Positions 1 to 7,523 of a stretch of DNA of 64,000 nt are shown in pieces. The position numbers and the translations under genes are program-made. The notes below the pieces were generated by a model. It searched no databases and had not been told where the DNA came from. It saw only the letters and a program-made list of their open reading frames with translations. The DNA comes from Lichenicoccus roseus (GTDB lineage: Bacteria; Pseudomonadota; Alphaproteobacteria; Acetobacterales; Acetobacteraceae). The DNA is taken from NCBI RefSeq assembly GCF_005844085.1, contig NZ_VCDI01000002.1, positions 744,001 through 808,000 on the forward strand. The letters are read 5' to 3'. Each line of letters begins with the position of its first letter. The first letter of the stretch is position 1.

Positions 1-10
1 AACCCGGATA

Positions 11-286
11 TCAGCGGGTCAGGTAGTCCGTGAGCGTCATCACGAACATGATGGCGACCCACAGGAAGCCGGCGACGCCGAAGAAGCGGATGACCGGCGG
101 CTCCCTGATAAGCTCCATCGAGAAGAACAGCAGCAGCAACACCATGACACCCGACAGTGCTGCCTCGAAGTATCCCGCACCCGGGAAGGCGAACTGCCCG
201 AGCAGCAGGTTGCCGCCGAGCAGGCCGAGCAGCGCCGCGCAGACCAGCACCGGCACACGCATGGAGCGGACGAAATCCGGCGTCAT
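11..286 (-). CDS. Cytochrome c oxidase subunit IV (prokaryotic COX4-like)
   Basis: This is a 91-residue membrane protein with three hydrophobic segments (about residues 12-31, 42-60 and 66-86), the size and layout of the small bacterial subunit IV that packs beside subunits I and III of haem-copper oxidases. It is the last gene of the long respiratory operon. The ATG at 286 overlaps the ctaE stop by 4 bp, as at most other junctions of this operon. A longer in-frame extension upstream is the shadow of ctaE. The family call rests on length, topology and position rather than on a catalytic motif. Confidence 0.8.
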   Translation of the reverse strand: MTPDFVRSMRVPVLVCAALLGLLGGNLLLGQFAFPGAGYFEAALSGVMVLLLLFFSMELIREPPVIRFFGVAGFLWVAIMFVMTLTDYLTR

Positions 287-960
287 CCGCGGTTCACCAA
301 GTAGAGCGTCGGGAACACGATGATCCAGACCAGGTCGATGAAGTGCCAATAGAGGCCGAAGATCTCGATCCGGTTCTGGTGCAGCGACAGGTAGCCGGCG
401 CGGCTCGCCTGCCGGGTCAGCACCAGCAGGATTGCGATGCCGGTGATCAGATGCACCCCGTGCAAGCCGGTGGCTGCGAAATAGTCGTTGATGAACAGCC
501 GGCTGGCATGGTCGTGCGGCAGGGCATAGGGACGCCAATCCAGGAACGGCACCATGTGCTCCTGGTAGTCCCGGTAATATTCATATGCCTTGAGCAGCAG
601 AAACACCGAGCCGAGGCCACCGGTCGCCAGCATGCAGCGCACCATCAGCGTCTGCAGGCCGAGGCGCGACGCATTGATCGCGCCGGACATGGTGAGGCTG
701 GAGCAGATCAGCACGACGGTATTCGAGGCGCCGATCCAGAACTTCAGGTGCGTGGCGGCCGCGGAGACCGACGCCGGATGCAGCACCCGCAGCACGGTGG
801 CGACGAGCAGCAGGCCGCCGAACAGCAGCAGTTCGGTGATCAGCCAGCACCACATGCCGAACTTCGCGGCATGGCGCTGCTGGGCCTTGGTGGTGAACTG
901 CTCCTCGAGCGCGATATCGACCGGAAGTGCCGCGGCCACGTACGAAAGCACCGGCCTCAC
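283..960 (-). CDS. ctaE: Cytochrome c oxidase subunit III
   Basis: This 225-residue protein is subunit III of the aa3-type oxidase, which stabilises subunit I in the inner membrane. About five hydrophobic helices are visible, fewer than the seven of the mitochondrial form and like the short CyoC/CtaE type of many bacteria. Recognisable pieces are [10 protein letters not shown] near residue 35, the [20 protein letters not shown] stretch near 150, and the C-terminal [18 protein letters not shown], whose WHF-D-VW pattern is characteristic of the family. The start overlaps the ctaD stop by 4 bp, indicating translational coupling. Confidence 0.93.
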   Translation of the reverse strand: MRPVLSYVAAALPVDIALEEQFTTKAQQRHAAKFGMWCWLITELLLFGGLLLVATVLRVLHPASVSAAATHLKFWIGASNTVVLICSSLTMSGAINASRLGLQTLMVRCMLATGGLGSVFLLLKAYEYYRDYQEHMVPFLDWRPYALPHDHASRLFINDYFAATGLHGVHLITGIAILLVLTRQASRAGYLSLHQNRIEIFGLYWHFIDLVWIIVFPTLYLVNRG

Positions 961-2609
961 ACCCGGCTCTCCCGATCGCGGTAGTCGTACGGCTCGAAAT
1001 CCACCGTAGGCGGCGTCTCGAAATTATGCTTCGGCGGTGGCGAGGTGGTCATCCATTCGAGGCCGCGCGCATGCCATGGATTGGCCGGCGCCCGCTTTCC
1101 GTAGCGCAGCGACCAGACCAGGTAGATCATCGGGAATATGTAGCCCAGCGCCAGGATCAGCGAGCCGGCCGAGGACAGGATATTGAGCAGCTGGAACTCG
1201 GGTGGATAGGTGTGGTAGCGCCGCGGCATCCCGAGATAGCCGAGCAGGAATTGCGGGAAGAAGGTCGTGTTGAAGCCGATGAAGATGAAGAAGGCCGAGA
1301 CCCGGCCCCATCCCTCGGGATACATCCTGCCGGTGAATTTCGGCCACCAGTAGTGCAGCCCGCCGAGGAAGGCGAGCGCGGTACCACCGACCATGATGTA
1401 GTGGAAATGCGCCACTACGAAGTAGGTGTCGTGCACGTGCTCGTCGATCGCCAGCGTTGCCAGGAACAGGCCGGTCAGGCCGCCGAGCACGAACAGGCCG
1501 ATATAGCCCATCGCGTAGAGCATCGGCGTGTCGAGCTTGATGCTGCCCTTGTAGATGGTCGCGGTCCAGTTATAGACCTTGACCGCCGACGGCACCGCGA
1601 CCGCAAACGACAGCAGCGAGAAGCTCAGGCTGGCGACCTCGCTCTGGCCGTTGACGAACATGTGGTGGCCCCACACGAAGAACGTCAATGAGGCGAGGCC
1701 TAGGCTGGCATAGGCGACGAAGCGGTAGCCGAACAGCTTCTTCTGCGCGAACGCCGGCACGATCTCGCTGATCACGCCCATGCCGGGCAGCACCATGATG
1801 TAGACCGCCGGATGCGAGTAGAACCAGAACAGGTGCTCGAACAGCACCGGATCGCCGCCGAGCGCCGGGTCGAAGATGCCGATGCCGAAGGCGCGCTCCA
1901 ATACCAGCAGCAGCAGGGCGATGGTGATCACCGGCGTCGCCAGCAGGAAGATCAGGCTGGTCGCATACATGGTCCAGCAGAAGATCGGCAGGCGGAACCA
2001 AGTCATTCCGGGGGCGCGCATGGTGTGCAGGGTGACGACGAAGTTGAGCCCGGTCAGGATCGAGGAGAACCCGACGACGATCACGCCGAGCAGCGCCGGG
2101 ATCACCCAGGTGTTGGAGAAGGTGGTGCTGAACGGCGCATAGAAGGTCCAGCCGGTATCGACGCCGCCGACCACGATGGTGAACAGGGTGAACAAGGCGC
2201 CGCACACGAAGATGTACCAGCTCAGCCGGTTCAGCCGCGGGAAGGCGACGTCCCTGGCGCCGATCATGATCGGCAGCAGGAAGTTGCCGAAGGTGGTCGG
2301 GATCGACGGGATCAGGAAGAACCACACCATGACCACGCCGTGGATGGTGAACAGCTTGTTGTAGGTATCGTTGCTGAAGATCGCGCCGTTCGGCACCACC
2401 AGCGACAGCCGGATCAGCCCGGCGGCGATCGAGCCCAGCACGAAGAAGAAGGTGATCGACAGCAGGTAGAGGATGCCGATGCGCTTGTGGTCGATGGAAA
2501 AGAACCACGAGCGCAGCGTATGCTCGTCATGCAGGTAGTCCGGCGGCCTGCCGATGGTGCCGCGGCCCGGCGCCGGGTCGCGATGCAGCAGGCTCTCGGA
2601 CAGGCTCAT
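957..2609 (-). CDS. ctaD: Cytochrome c oxidase subunit I (A2-type haem-copper oxidase)
   Basis: This is the 550-residue, 12-helix catalytic subunit that reduces O2 at a haem a3/CuB centre and pumps protons. Visible motifs are [11 protein letters not shown] at the N terminus, [12 protein letters not shown] (haem a ligand), [14 protein letters not shown] (CuB histidine and the cross-linked tyrosine), GHHMFV (two CuB histidines) and [17 protein letters not shown] (haem a3 and a ligands). The sequence YSHPAVY replaces the GHPEVY of A1 enzymes. Loss of that glutamate and presence of Tyr-Ser define the A2 subclass. It overlaps ctaC and ctaE by 4 bp each and probably accepts electrons from Alternative Complex III encoded upstream. 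Confidence 0.97.
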   Translation of the reverse strand: MSLSESLLHRDPAPGRGTIGRPPDYLHDEHTLRSWFFSIDHKRIGILYLLSITFFFVLGSIAAGLIRLSLVVPNGAIFSNDTYNKLFTIHGVVMVWFFLIPSIPTTFGNFLLPIMIGARDVAFPRLNRLSWYIFVCGALFTLFTIVVGGVDTGWTFYAPFSTTFSNTWVIPALLGVIVVGFSSILTGLNFVVTLHTMRAPGMTWFRLPIFCWTMYATSLIFLLATPVITIALLLLVLERAFGIGIFDPALGGDPVLFEHLFWFYSHPAVYIMVLPGMGVISEIVPAFAQKKLFGYRFVAYASLGLASLTFFVWGHHMFVNGQSEVASLSFSLLSFAVAVPSAVKVYNWTATIYKGSIKLDTPMLYAMGYIGLFVLGGLTGLFLATLAIDEHVHDTYFVVAHFHYIMVGGTALAFLGGLHYWWPKFTGRMYPEGWGRVSAFFIFIGFNTTFFPQFLLGYLGMPRRYHTYPPEFQLLNILSSAGSLILALGYIFPMIYLVWSLRYGKRAPANPWHARGLEWMTTSPPPKHNFETPPTVDFEPYDYRDRESRV

Positions 2610-3571
2610 GGGGTGGCTCCTTCCGAAGGGGCCGCGCTGCCCAGTGATTTCACGTAGGAGACCAGCGCGATCATCTCGCCCTCGTCGATGGCACCCTTGA
2701 AGGACGGCATGAGCTGGCGGTAGCCCGCGATCTGGTTGCGGCCGGGATCCAGGATCTTGTCGCGTATGTAGCCATCATCGGCGACCAGCGTGCCGCCGGA
2801 CGCCAGCGGCACCGGCGAGCCGAACAGCCCGGCCAGCGACGGTGCCCGCACCATTCCGCCGCCATCGTGGCACCCCGAGCAGCCATGCGCGCTGAATGCG
2901 GCGCGGCCCTGCGCCACCAGCGAGCCGGGCGTCGAGGATCGTTCCAGCCATCTCTGGTAGGCGGCGGGCTGCATGATGGTGAGGTAGCCGCCCATCTCGG
3001 AATGATCGGTGCCGCAATATTCCGAGCAGTAGAGCCGATACGTGCCGGGACGGTCGGCCTTGAACCACAGCTCGGTATAGCGGTCTGGCAAGGTCTCCAT
3101 CTGTATGCGCAACGCCGGCAGGAACAGCGCGTGGATCACGTCCTGCGAGATCATGGTGATCACCACCGGCTGGCCGGCCGGCACGTGCAGGTCGTTGATT
3201 TCCGCCTGGCCGCCGGGATGCTGGAATTTCCACATCCACTGCTTGGCGATGGCACTGATGTGGATCGCATCGCCCGGCGCGTGCTTCTGGGTGTCGAACA
3301 TCCTCGCACCCCAGTAGAAGAAAACGAGGGTGAGCAGGAACGGGATCAGCATCCAGCTCACCTCGAGCAGCCGGTTGCGGTTTTCGCGGTAGCTGCGATG
3401 GGCGATGCGGCCGTCGCGGAACCAGATCGCGAAGACGGTGATGGCGATGAAGATCGGCACCGTCAGCAGCAGCGTCAGGGCGGTGAATCCGAACACCAGG
3501 TGGTCGGTCTCCGCGGCGTTCAGCGAGGCGGAAGTCGGCCACAGGGCAAGGGCCTGCTGATCGGGCTTCAT
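2606..3571 (-). CDS. ctaC: Cytochrome c oxidase subunit II with fused cytochrome c domain
   Basis: This 321-residue subunit has two N-terminal transmembrane helices (about 25-50 and 72-90), a periplasmic cupredoxin domain and a C-terminal cytochrome c domain. The CuA site is seen as [13 protein letters not shown] (about residues 195-207), with the upstream ligand histidine in [12 protein letters not shown]. The haem c site CSGCH lies near residue 244, with a likely methionine ligand in LMPSFKG. The caa3-like layout lets the oxidase take electrons directly from a donor complex. The ATG at 3571 overlaps the preceding stop in ATGA; the longer open frame upstream is a shadow of the 190-residue gene. 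Confidence 0.95.
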   Translation of the reverse strand: MKPDQQALALWPTSASLNAAETDHLVFGFTALTLLLTVPIFIAITVFAIWFRDGRIAHRSYRENRNRLLEVSWMLIPFLLTLVFFYWGARMFDTQKHAPGDAIHISAIAKQWMWKFQHPGGQAEINDLHVPAGQPVVITMISQDVIHALFLPALRIQMETLPDRYTELWFKADRPGTYRLYCSEYCGTDHSEMGGYLTIMQPAAYQRWLERSSTPGSLVAQGRAAFSAHGCSGCHDGGGMVRAPSLAGLFGSPVPLASGGTLVADDGYIRDKILDPGRNQIAGYRQLMPSFKGAIDEGEMIALVSYVKSLGSAAPSEGATP

Positions 3572-4140
3572 GGCGCAACCGGGGTGGCGTCGTCGTCGAG
3601 CGAATGGCCGACGCTCAGCGCGGCGCCGCGTTGCAGCGGCACGCGGGCGTGGGTGTGCGCGGCGTCCAGCCAGGACCACGAGCCGGCCGCGCGATCCATG
3701 GCCTGCATGGCGTCCTTGTACTCCTGGAGTGGATCGGCCTGCAGGCGCGGCTGCGGCGGCACGATCGTGGTGTCCTGTAGCCGGGTCGGTGCCGGGATGC
3801 CGCGACGGGCATGGCCGAACGCCGCCAGCATGGCCACCGTGAGGGCGATCGCGACGAAGGCGGCCAGGAACAGTACCGCCATGCTGCGCGCCAGGGTTCC
3901 GGCGCGCATGTCGGACGGCTCGAAGCCGCGTTCCAGGGCGGCGGGGCTCGGCGGTGTCTCCGGCAGACCGCGCGCACCGAGATCCTCCGCACCGGCCGCA
4001 ATCCCCGGCGTCGCCTGGCGCCATCGCCAGAGCAGGCCGCCGCCGAGCACCGCGGCTGCCCCCGCCACCGAGCCGATCGCAGCACCGAGCAGCAGGCCGG
4101 GCGGCGTCCGGCCGGGCTCGTGGCTGTCAGGCCGGGACAC
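3568..4140 (-). CDS. Conserved membrane protein of the ACIII-oxidase operon
   Basis: A 190-residue protein with two hydrophobic segments (about 15-38 and 83-108) and a C-terminal soluble tail. It lies between actF and ctaC and overlaps actF by 14 bp. The tail ends with a pattern like SWLDAAHTHARVPLQRG, which resembles the YGWVD...VRIPI-RAM motif of a small protein often found between Alternative Complex III and oxidase genes. That resemblance is from memory. A role in assembling or bridging the two complexes is inferred from position only; no cofactor motif is present. Confidence 0.75.
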   Translation of the reverse strand: MSRPDSHEPGRTPPGLLLGAAIGSVAGAAAVLGGGLLWRWRQATPGIAAGAEDLGARGLPETPPSPAALERGFEPSDMRAGTLARSMAVLFLAAFVAIALTVAMLAAFGHARRGIPAPTRLQDTTIVPPQPRLQADPLQEYKDAMQAMDRAAGSWSWLDAAHTHARVPLQRGAALSVGHSLDDDATPVAP

Positions 4141-5113
4141 GGGGCGTTTCCCGGCGATCGCCGGCCGGGGTCAGCGTTGCGCCGGCAAGCCCGGCGATCA
4201 CCAGCATGCCGGCCAGATCGAGCGGGATCACGACGAACCTCCCGCGCAGGCTCGGCGTCACCAGCCAGAACATCCCGAGCACATGCAGCGCGAGCAGCGC
4301 CGCCGCGCAGGGTGCCAGGGCGCGGGCAGGCCGGAGCGCCAGCGCCGGGATCGCCACCACCAGGGCAGCCGGCAGCAGCGCCTGCATCGCCAGGCCGGTG
4401 CCGCTGGTGCGCGCGAGGTACCAGCCCGCCTCGCGCGGCAGGTTGGCCGACCAGACGATCAGGTACTGGGTGAAATGCAGGAACGCCCAGGCGGCGAGCA
4501 GCAGCATCAGCAGCCCGGCCAGCGGCCCTGCGTGCTGGCGGCGTCGCGCGGGTGGCAGCAGCAGGATCGCCAGCGAGACGGCGGCACCGGCCTGCGCGCT
4601 CAGCAGCATCAGGCCCAGGCCCGCCGGCACCAGGCCCGGTCGCAGCGACGCGATCCAGTCGGTTGCCGCCAGGGTGACCAGGGCGACATGCAGCAGCAGG
4701 CCGATCGTCCCGGCGAAGCGCCGCCCAGGCCGCGGCGATGGTCGGGACGTACGGAAGAACACCACCGCCAGCAGGCACCAGGCCAGCAGAACCAGCCCCT
4801 CCCGCACGAGCAGTGCTTCCGGCGCGAACCACGCCCCGGGCAGCGTCGGCAATGCCCTTCGCTCCAGCAACGGTGCCGTCAGCGCCGACGGGATCATCAG
4901 CGGCAGCAGCCGGCGCAGGCTGCCGGCCAGCGGATGGTCCTCGGCCCCGGTGGCGGCAAGGGCCATCAGCATCGCCAGCGCCCCGACCGGCAGCGCCGAT
5001 AGCGCCAGCCAGGCAGCCAGCCAGGATTGCAGCATGACCGGACCCGCGAACGGCAGGCAGAGCAGCACGGCGACCACGAGGAGGCTGGCGAGGAGGATCG
5101 CGGGGCGGTTCAT
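4127..5113 (-). CDS. actF: Alternative Complex III membrane subunit ActF
   Basis: This 328-residue, very hydrophobic protein has roughly ten predicted helices and matches the position and character of ActF, the second NrfD/PsrC-like membrane subunit of the quinol:cytochrome c/oxidase oxidoreductase. It is shorter than the roughly 400 residues I recall for Flavobacterium or Rhodothermus ActF. Part of the N-terminal half is lean, with only short loops between helices. The ATG at 5113 overlaps the actE stop by 4 bp. The assignment leans on operon order, actA-B-CD-E-F. Confidence 0.85.
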   Translation of the reverse strand: MNRPAILLASLLVVAVLLCLPFAGPVMLQSWLAAWLALSALPVGALAMLMALAATGAEDHPLAGSLRRLLPLMIPSALTAPLLERRALPTLPGAWFAPEALLVREGLVLLAWCLLAVVFFRTSRPSPRPGRRFAGTIGLLLHVALVTLAATDWIASLRPGLVPAGLGLMLLSAQAGAAVSLAILLLPPARRRQHAGPLAGLLMLLLAAWAFLHFTQYLIVWSANLPREAGWYLARTSGTGLAMQALLPAALVVAIPALALRPARALAPCAAALLALHVLGMFWLVTPSLRGRFVVIPLDLAGMLVIAGLAGATLTPAGDRRETPRVPA

Positions 5114-5655
5114 CGCGGTCCCGCCCCATTGCGAGCCGCCCGGTCCAGCCGTGCGCGATCGTCGGCCGTCAGCTCTGCGGCAGGCACGTCGCCGCTGCGC
5201 TGCAGCGCCCGTACCCAGGCGATCACCGCCCACCGATCGGCCGGCGCGATGCGATCGCCATACCCGTACATCACTCCGTAGCCGCGATCGATGACGTCGT
5301 AGAGCCTTGCCGCGGACAATCCCCGCACCGCGGCGGCGTGCAGGTCGGGCGGATGCGGGAAGCCGCGACGGACGATCATGCCGTCGCCCAGCCCGTCGCG
5401 CCCGTGGCAGGGCGTGCAGAAGATGCCGTAGCGCTGCTCGCCACGCGCCAGCAGCCCGGCATCGATGCGGGCCGGCTGCGGCGCCGCCGGATGGTCGTCC
5501 GGGGAGACGGTGCCCGGCACCGGCGGCTGCTCCACCTGCCCGTGCGGCAGCAGGCGGCTTGCGTTCCAGACCCGCGACTTGTCCTGCACCGCCATGTCCT
5601 CGCGCTTGCACGCCGACAGCGCCAGCAGAGCCGCGAGCGGGATCGCGGCCTTCAC
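5110..5655 (-). CDS. actE: Alternative Complex III monohaem cytochrome c lipoprotein ActE
   Basis: This 181-residue lipoprotein has a signal peptide ending in a lipobox (LALSAC, Cys about residue 16), one haem-binding CTPCH motif (about residue 82) and a downstream VMYGYGDRI segment that can supply the methionine ligand. ActE is the small cytochrome c subunit facing the periplasm. The start is a GTG at 5655 that overlaps the actCD stop in GTGA. No ATG lies between it and the lipobox, so the GTG is well supported. Confidence 0.92.
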   Translation of the reverse strand: MKAAIPLAALLALSACKREDMAVQDKSRVWNASRLLPHGQVEQPPVPGTVSPDDHPAAPQPARIDAGLLARGEQRYGIFCTPCHGRDGLGDGMIVRRGFPHPPDLHAAAVRGLSAARLYDVIDRGYGVMYGYGDRIAPADRWAVIAWVRALQRSGDVPAAELTADDRARLDRAARNGAGPR

Positions 5656-7523
5656 CGCGGCACCCGGCTGACCTGCAACGGCTTCGGCTTCAGGTCCTGC
5701 AGCACGGCCAGCGCGCGGTCGGCGGGAAAGCTCTCGACCAGTCCCTCGAGCACCAGGAAATAGCGGTCGTGCGAGGCGTGGTTGAAGTTCGGGATGTTGA
5801 AGGCCGGGTGGTTCAGCCGCGGCAGCCGGTTCTTGAGCAGCAGCATCGCCAGCGTGCCGAGCGCGGCGCACAGCAGCCCGGACGAGATGCTGGGCACGAT
5901 GAAGGACGGCCAGGAGAACCAGGGCCGGCCGCCGATATCGAGGATGTAGTAGCCGGTGCTCACGTAGGCGCAGTAGCCGAACATCGCGAGCGTGCCGATC
6001 GCGAAGCCGGCCAGAGCCGCTTCCGGAACCCCGCGCGACGCCAGTTGCAGCGCCGCGTCCGCCTCGTCGAGCGGCATCGGCGAGAACAGGTCGAGCCGGG
6101 AGATGCCGGGGCGGACGACGCCGTGCTCGCGCATCATGCGATGCGCGGCGTCCAGGGCGGGTTGCGGCGTGTCGTACTCGGCGGCGATAGCCCAGAGCGG
6201 CGCGCCGTCCCCCGGATCGTCGGACTGCGCGGCCGGATGCGGGTCCGCCTGCGGCCGCAGCACCAGCACCACCGCGGGCAGCACGCGGAGCAGGACCAGC
6301 AGCAGGAACAGGAACAGCCCGCCGGTTCCGGCGAAGGTCGCAAGCCCCCAGGGGCCGATGCCGTACGAATGCGCCGAGGACGGCAGGAAGTCGTGTTCCA
6401 GCGTGGTCACGATGACCATCGCATGATCCGCCCACATGCCGACGCAGATGCTGGCGCCGATGGATGCGATCGCGGTGGCGGAGCGGCGCAGGGACGGCAG
6501 CCAGAACAGTTGCGCCGCCAACGGTCCGGCGGTGAGCATGGTCCAGAACATCCAGGCCTGGCCGCCGGCCAGCCGGCGATGCAGCGACGCGATCTCGAAG
6601 CTGTCGCCGCCGATCAGCGTGGTGAACAGGCTGGCGCCTTCGCAATAGAGGTCCGCGACCCCGAGGCCGAGCAGCACCCAGGCGAGCAGCGCCAGCGGAC
6701 GCGCATCGATGGTGCGCTCCAGGCGCAGCGCCGATCGCGCCACCATGGTGACCAGCGCGACCCCGGCGGTCCCGGAGAACACCGCGCCGACCAGGAAGCT
6801 CACCGGTAGGATGGTATCGTGCCAGCCGGGCAGCACGGTGCCGGCGAACATCACCGCGGCGCCGGTCTGCAGGGTCGGCACCACCAGCAGCCCGAGCCAG
6901 GCGAGACAGCGCATCGCCTGCCGCCAGCGATGCCAGTGCATCGCCGAGCCGCGCCATCCGAGTGCGGCGACGCCATACACCTGCGCGACCAGCCTGCGCC
7001 GGTGCTGGTAGTCCGGGTCGCCCTCGGCGATGCGCTCGGCGGCACGATCGCGCAGGCTGGCGAGATCCGGCAGCAGGCCGATGCCCCAGAACGCGACGCT
7101 GATGACGAGGTAGGCGAGGATGTCGATCGCGTCCCAGTAGAGCGGGCTGCGCACCTGCGGCTGCAGCAGCATCGTGTTGGGGTATGGCAGGTTCCAGTAG
7201 AAGAACCACGGGCGGCCGAGATGGATGACCGGGTACGCCGCCGCCGCGACCGCGGCGAGCACGGCGATGGTTTCCGCGATGCGGTTGAGCGCATCGCGTT
7301 CCGGGGTGCCGAGCAGCAGCATGGCCGACGACACCACCAGCGCCCCGCAGGCAATGCCGATCCACCAGTCGTAGCTGACGATGTCGAGCGCCCAGGTGAC
7401 CGGGATATTGTTGCCCCAGATGCCGGTGCCTTCGTACAGCAGCCAGCCAAGCGAGATCAGCAGCACGCCGATCAGGCCGACCGAGGCCGCAAGCGCCAGC
7501 TTCCAGCGCGCCGGCCCGCTCAT
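5652..7523 (-). CDS. actC-actD: Alternative Complex III fused quinone-binding ActC and ActD subunits
   Basis: This 623-residue reading frame joins two subunits that are separate genes in the model complexes. Residues about 1-430 are the ActC (NrfD/PsrC-like) membrane subunit with around ten helices, including WALDIVSYDWWIGI and HLGRPWFFYWNLPYPN; this is the expected quinol-oxidising subunit. Residues about 455-623 are ActD (DUF3341-like): a soluble ferredoxin-like part beginning LWAIAAEYDTP followed by two helices and a C-terminal HPAFNIPNFNHASHDRYFL stretch. No stop or frameshift separates them. It overlaps actB and actE by 4 bp each. Confidence 0.93.
   Translation of the reverse strand: MSGPARWKLALAASVGLIGVLLISLGWLLYEGTGIWGNNIPVTWALDIVSYDWWIGIACGALVVSSAMLLLGTPERDALNRIAETIAVLAAVAAAAYPVIHLGRPWFFYWNLPYPNTMLLQPQVRSPLYWDAIDILAYLVISVAFWGIGLLPDLASLRDRAAERIAEGDPDYQHRRRLVAQVYGVAALGWRGSAMHWHRWRQAMRCLAWLGLLVVPTLQTGAAVMFAGTVLPGWHDTILPVSFLVGAVFSGTAGVALVTMVARSALRLERTIDARPLALLAWVLLGLGVADLYCEGASLFTTLIGGDSFEIASLHRRLAGGQAWMFWTMLTAGPLAAQLFWLPSLRRSATAIASIGASICVGMWADHAMVIVTTLEHDFLPSSAHSYGIGPWGLATFAGTGGLFLFLLLVLLRVLPAVVLVLRPQADPHPAAQSDDPGDGAPLWAIAAEYDTPQPALDAAHRMMREHGVVRPGISRLDLFSPMPLDEADAALQLASRGVPEAALAGFAIGTLAMFGYCAYVSTGYYILDIGGRPWFSWPSFIVPSISSGLLCAALGTLAMLLLKNRLPRLNHPAFNIPNFNHASHDRYFLVLEGLVESFPADRALAVLQDLKPKPLQVSRVPR

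Noticed and set aside
1812-2657. Long open frames antisense to the oxidase, act, helicase and murein genes
   Set aside because: They are rich in Arg, Gln, His and Pro, lack domain motifs and ribosome-binding sites, and mirror genes with clear families on the other strand; high GC produces such shadows.
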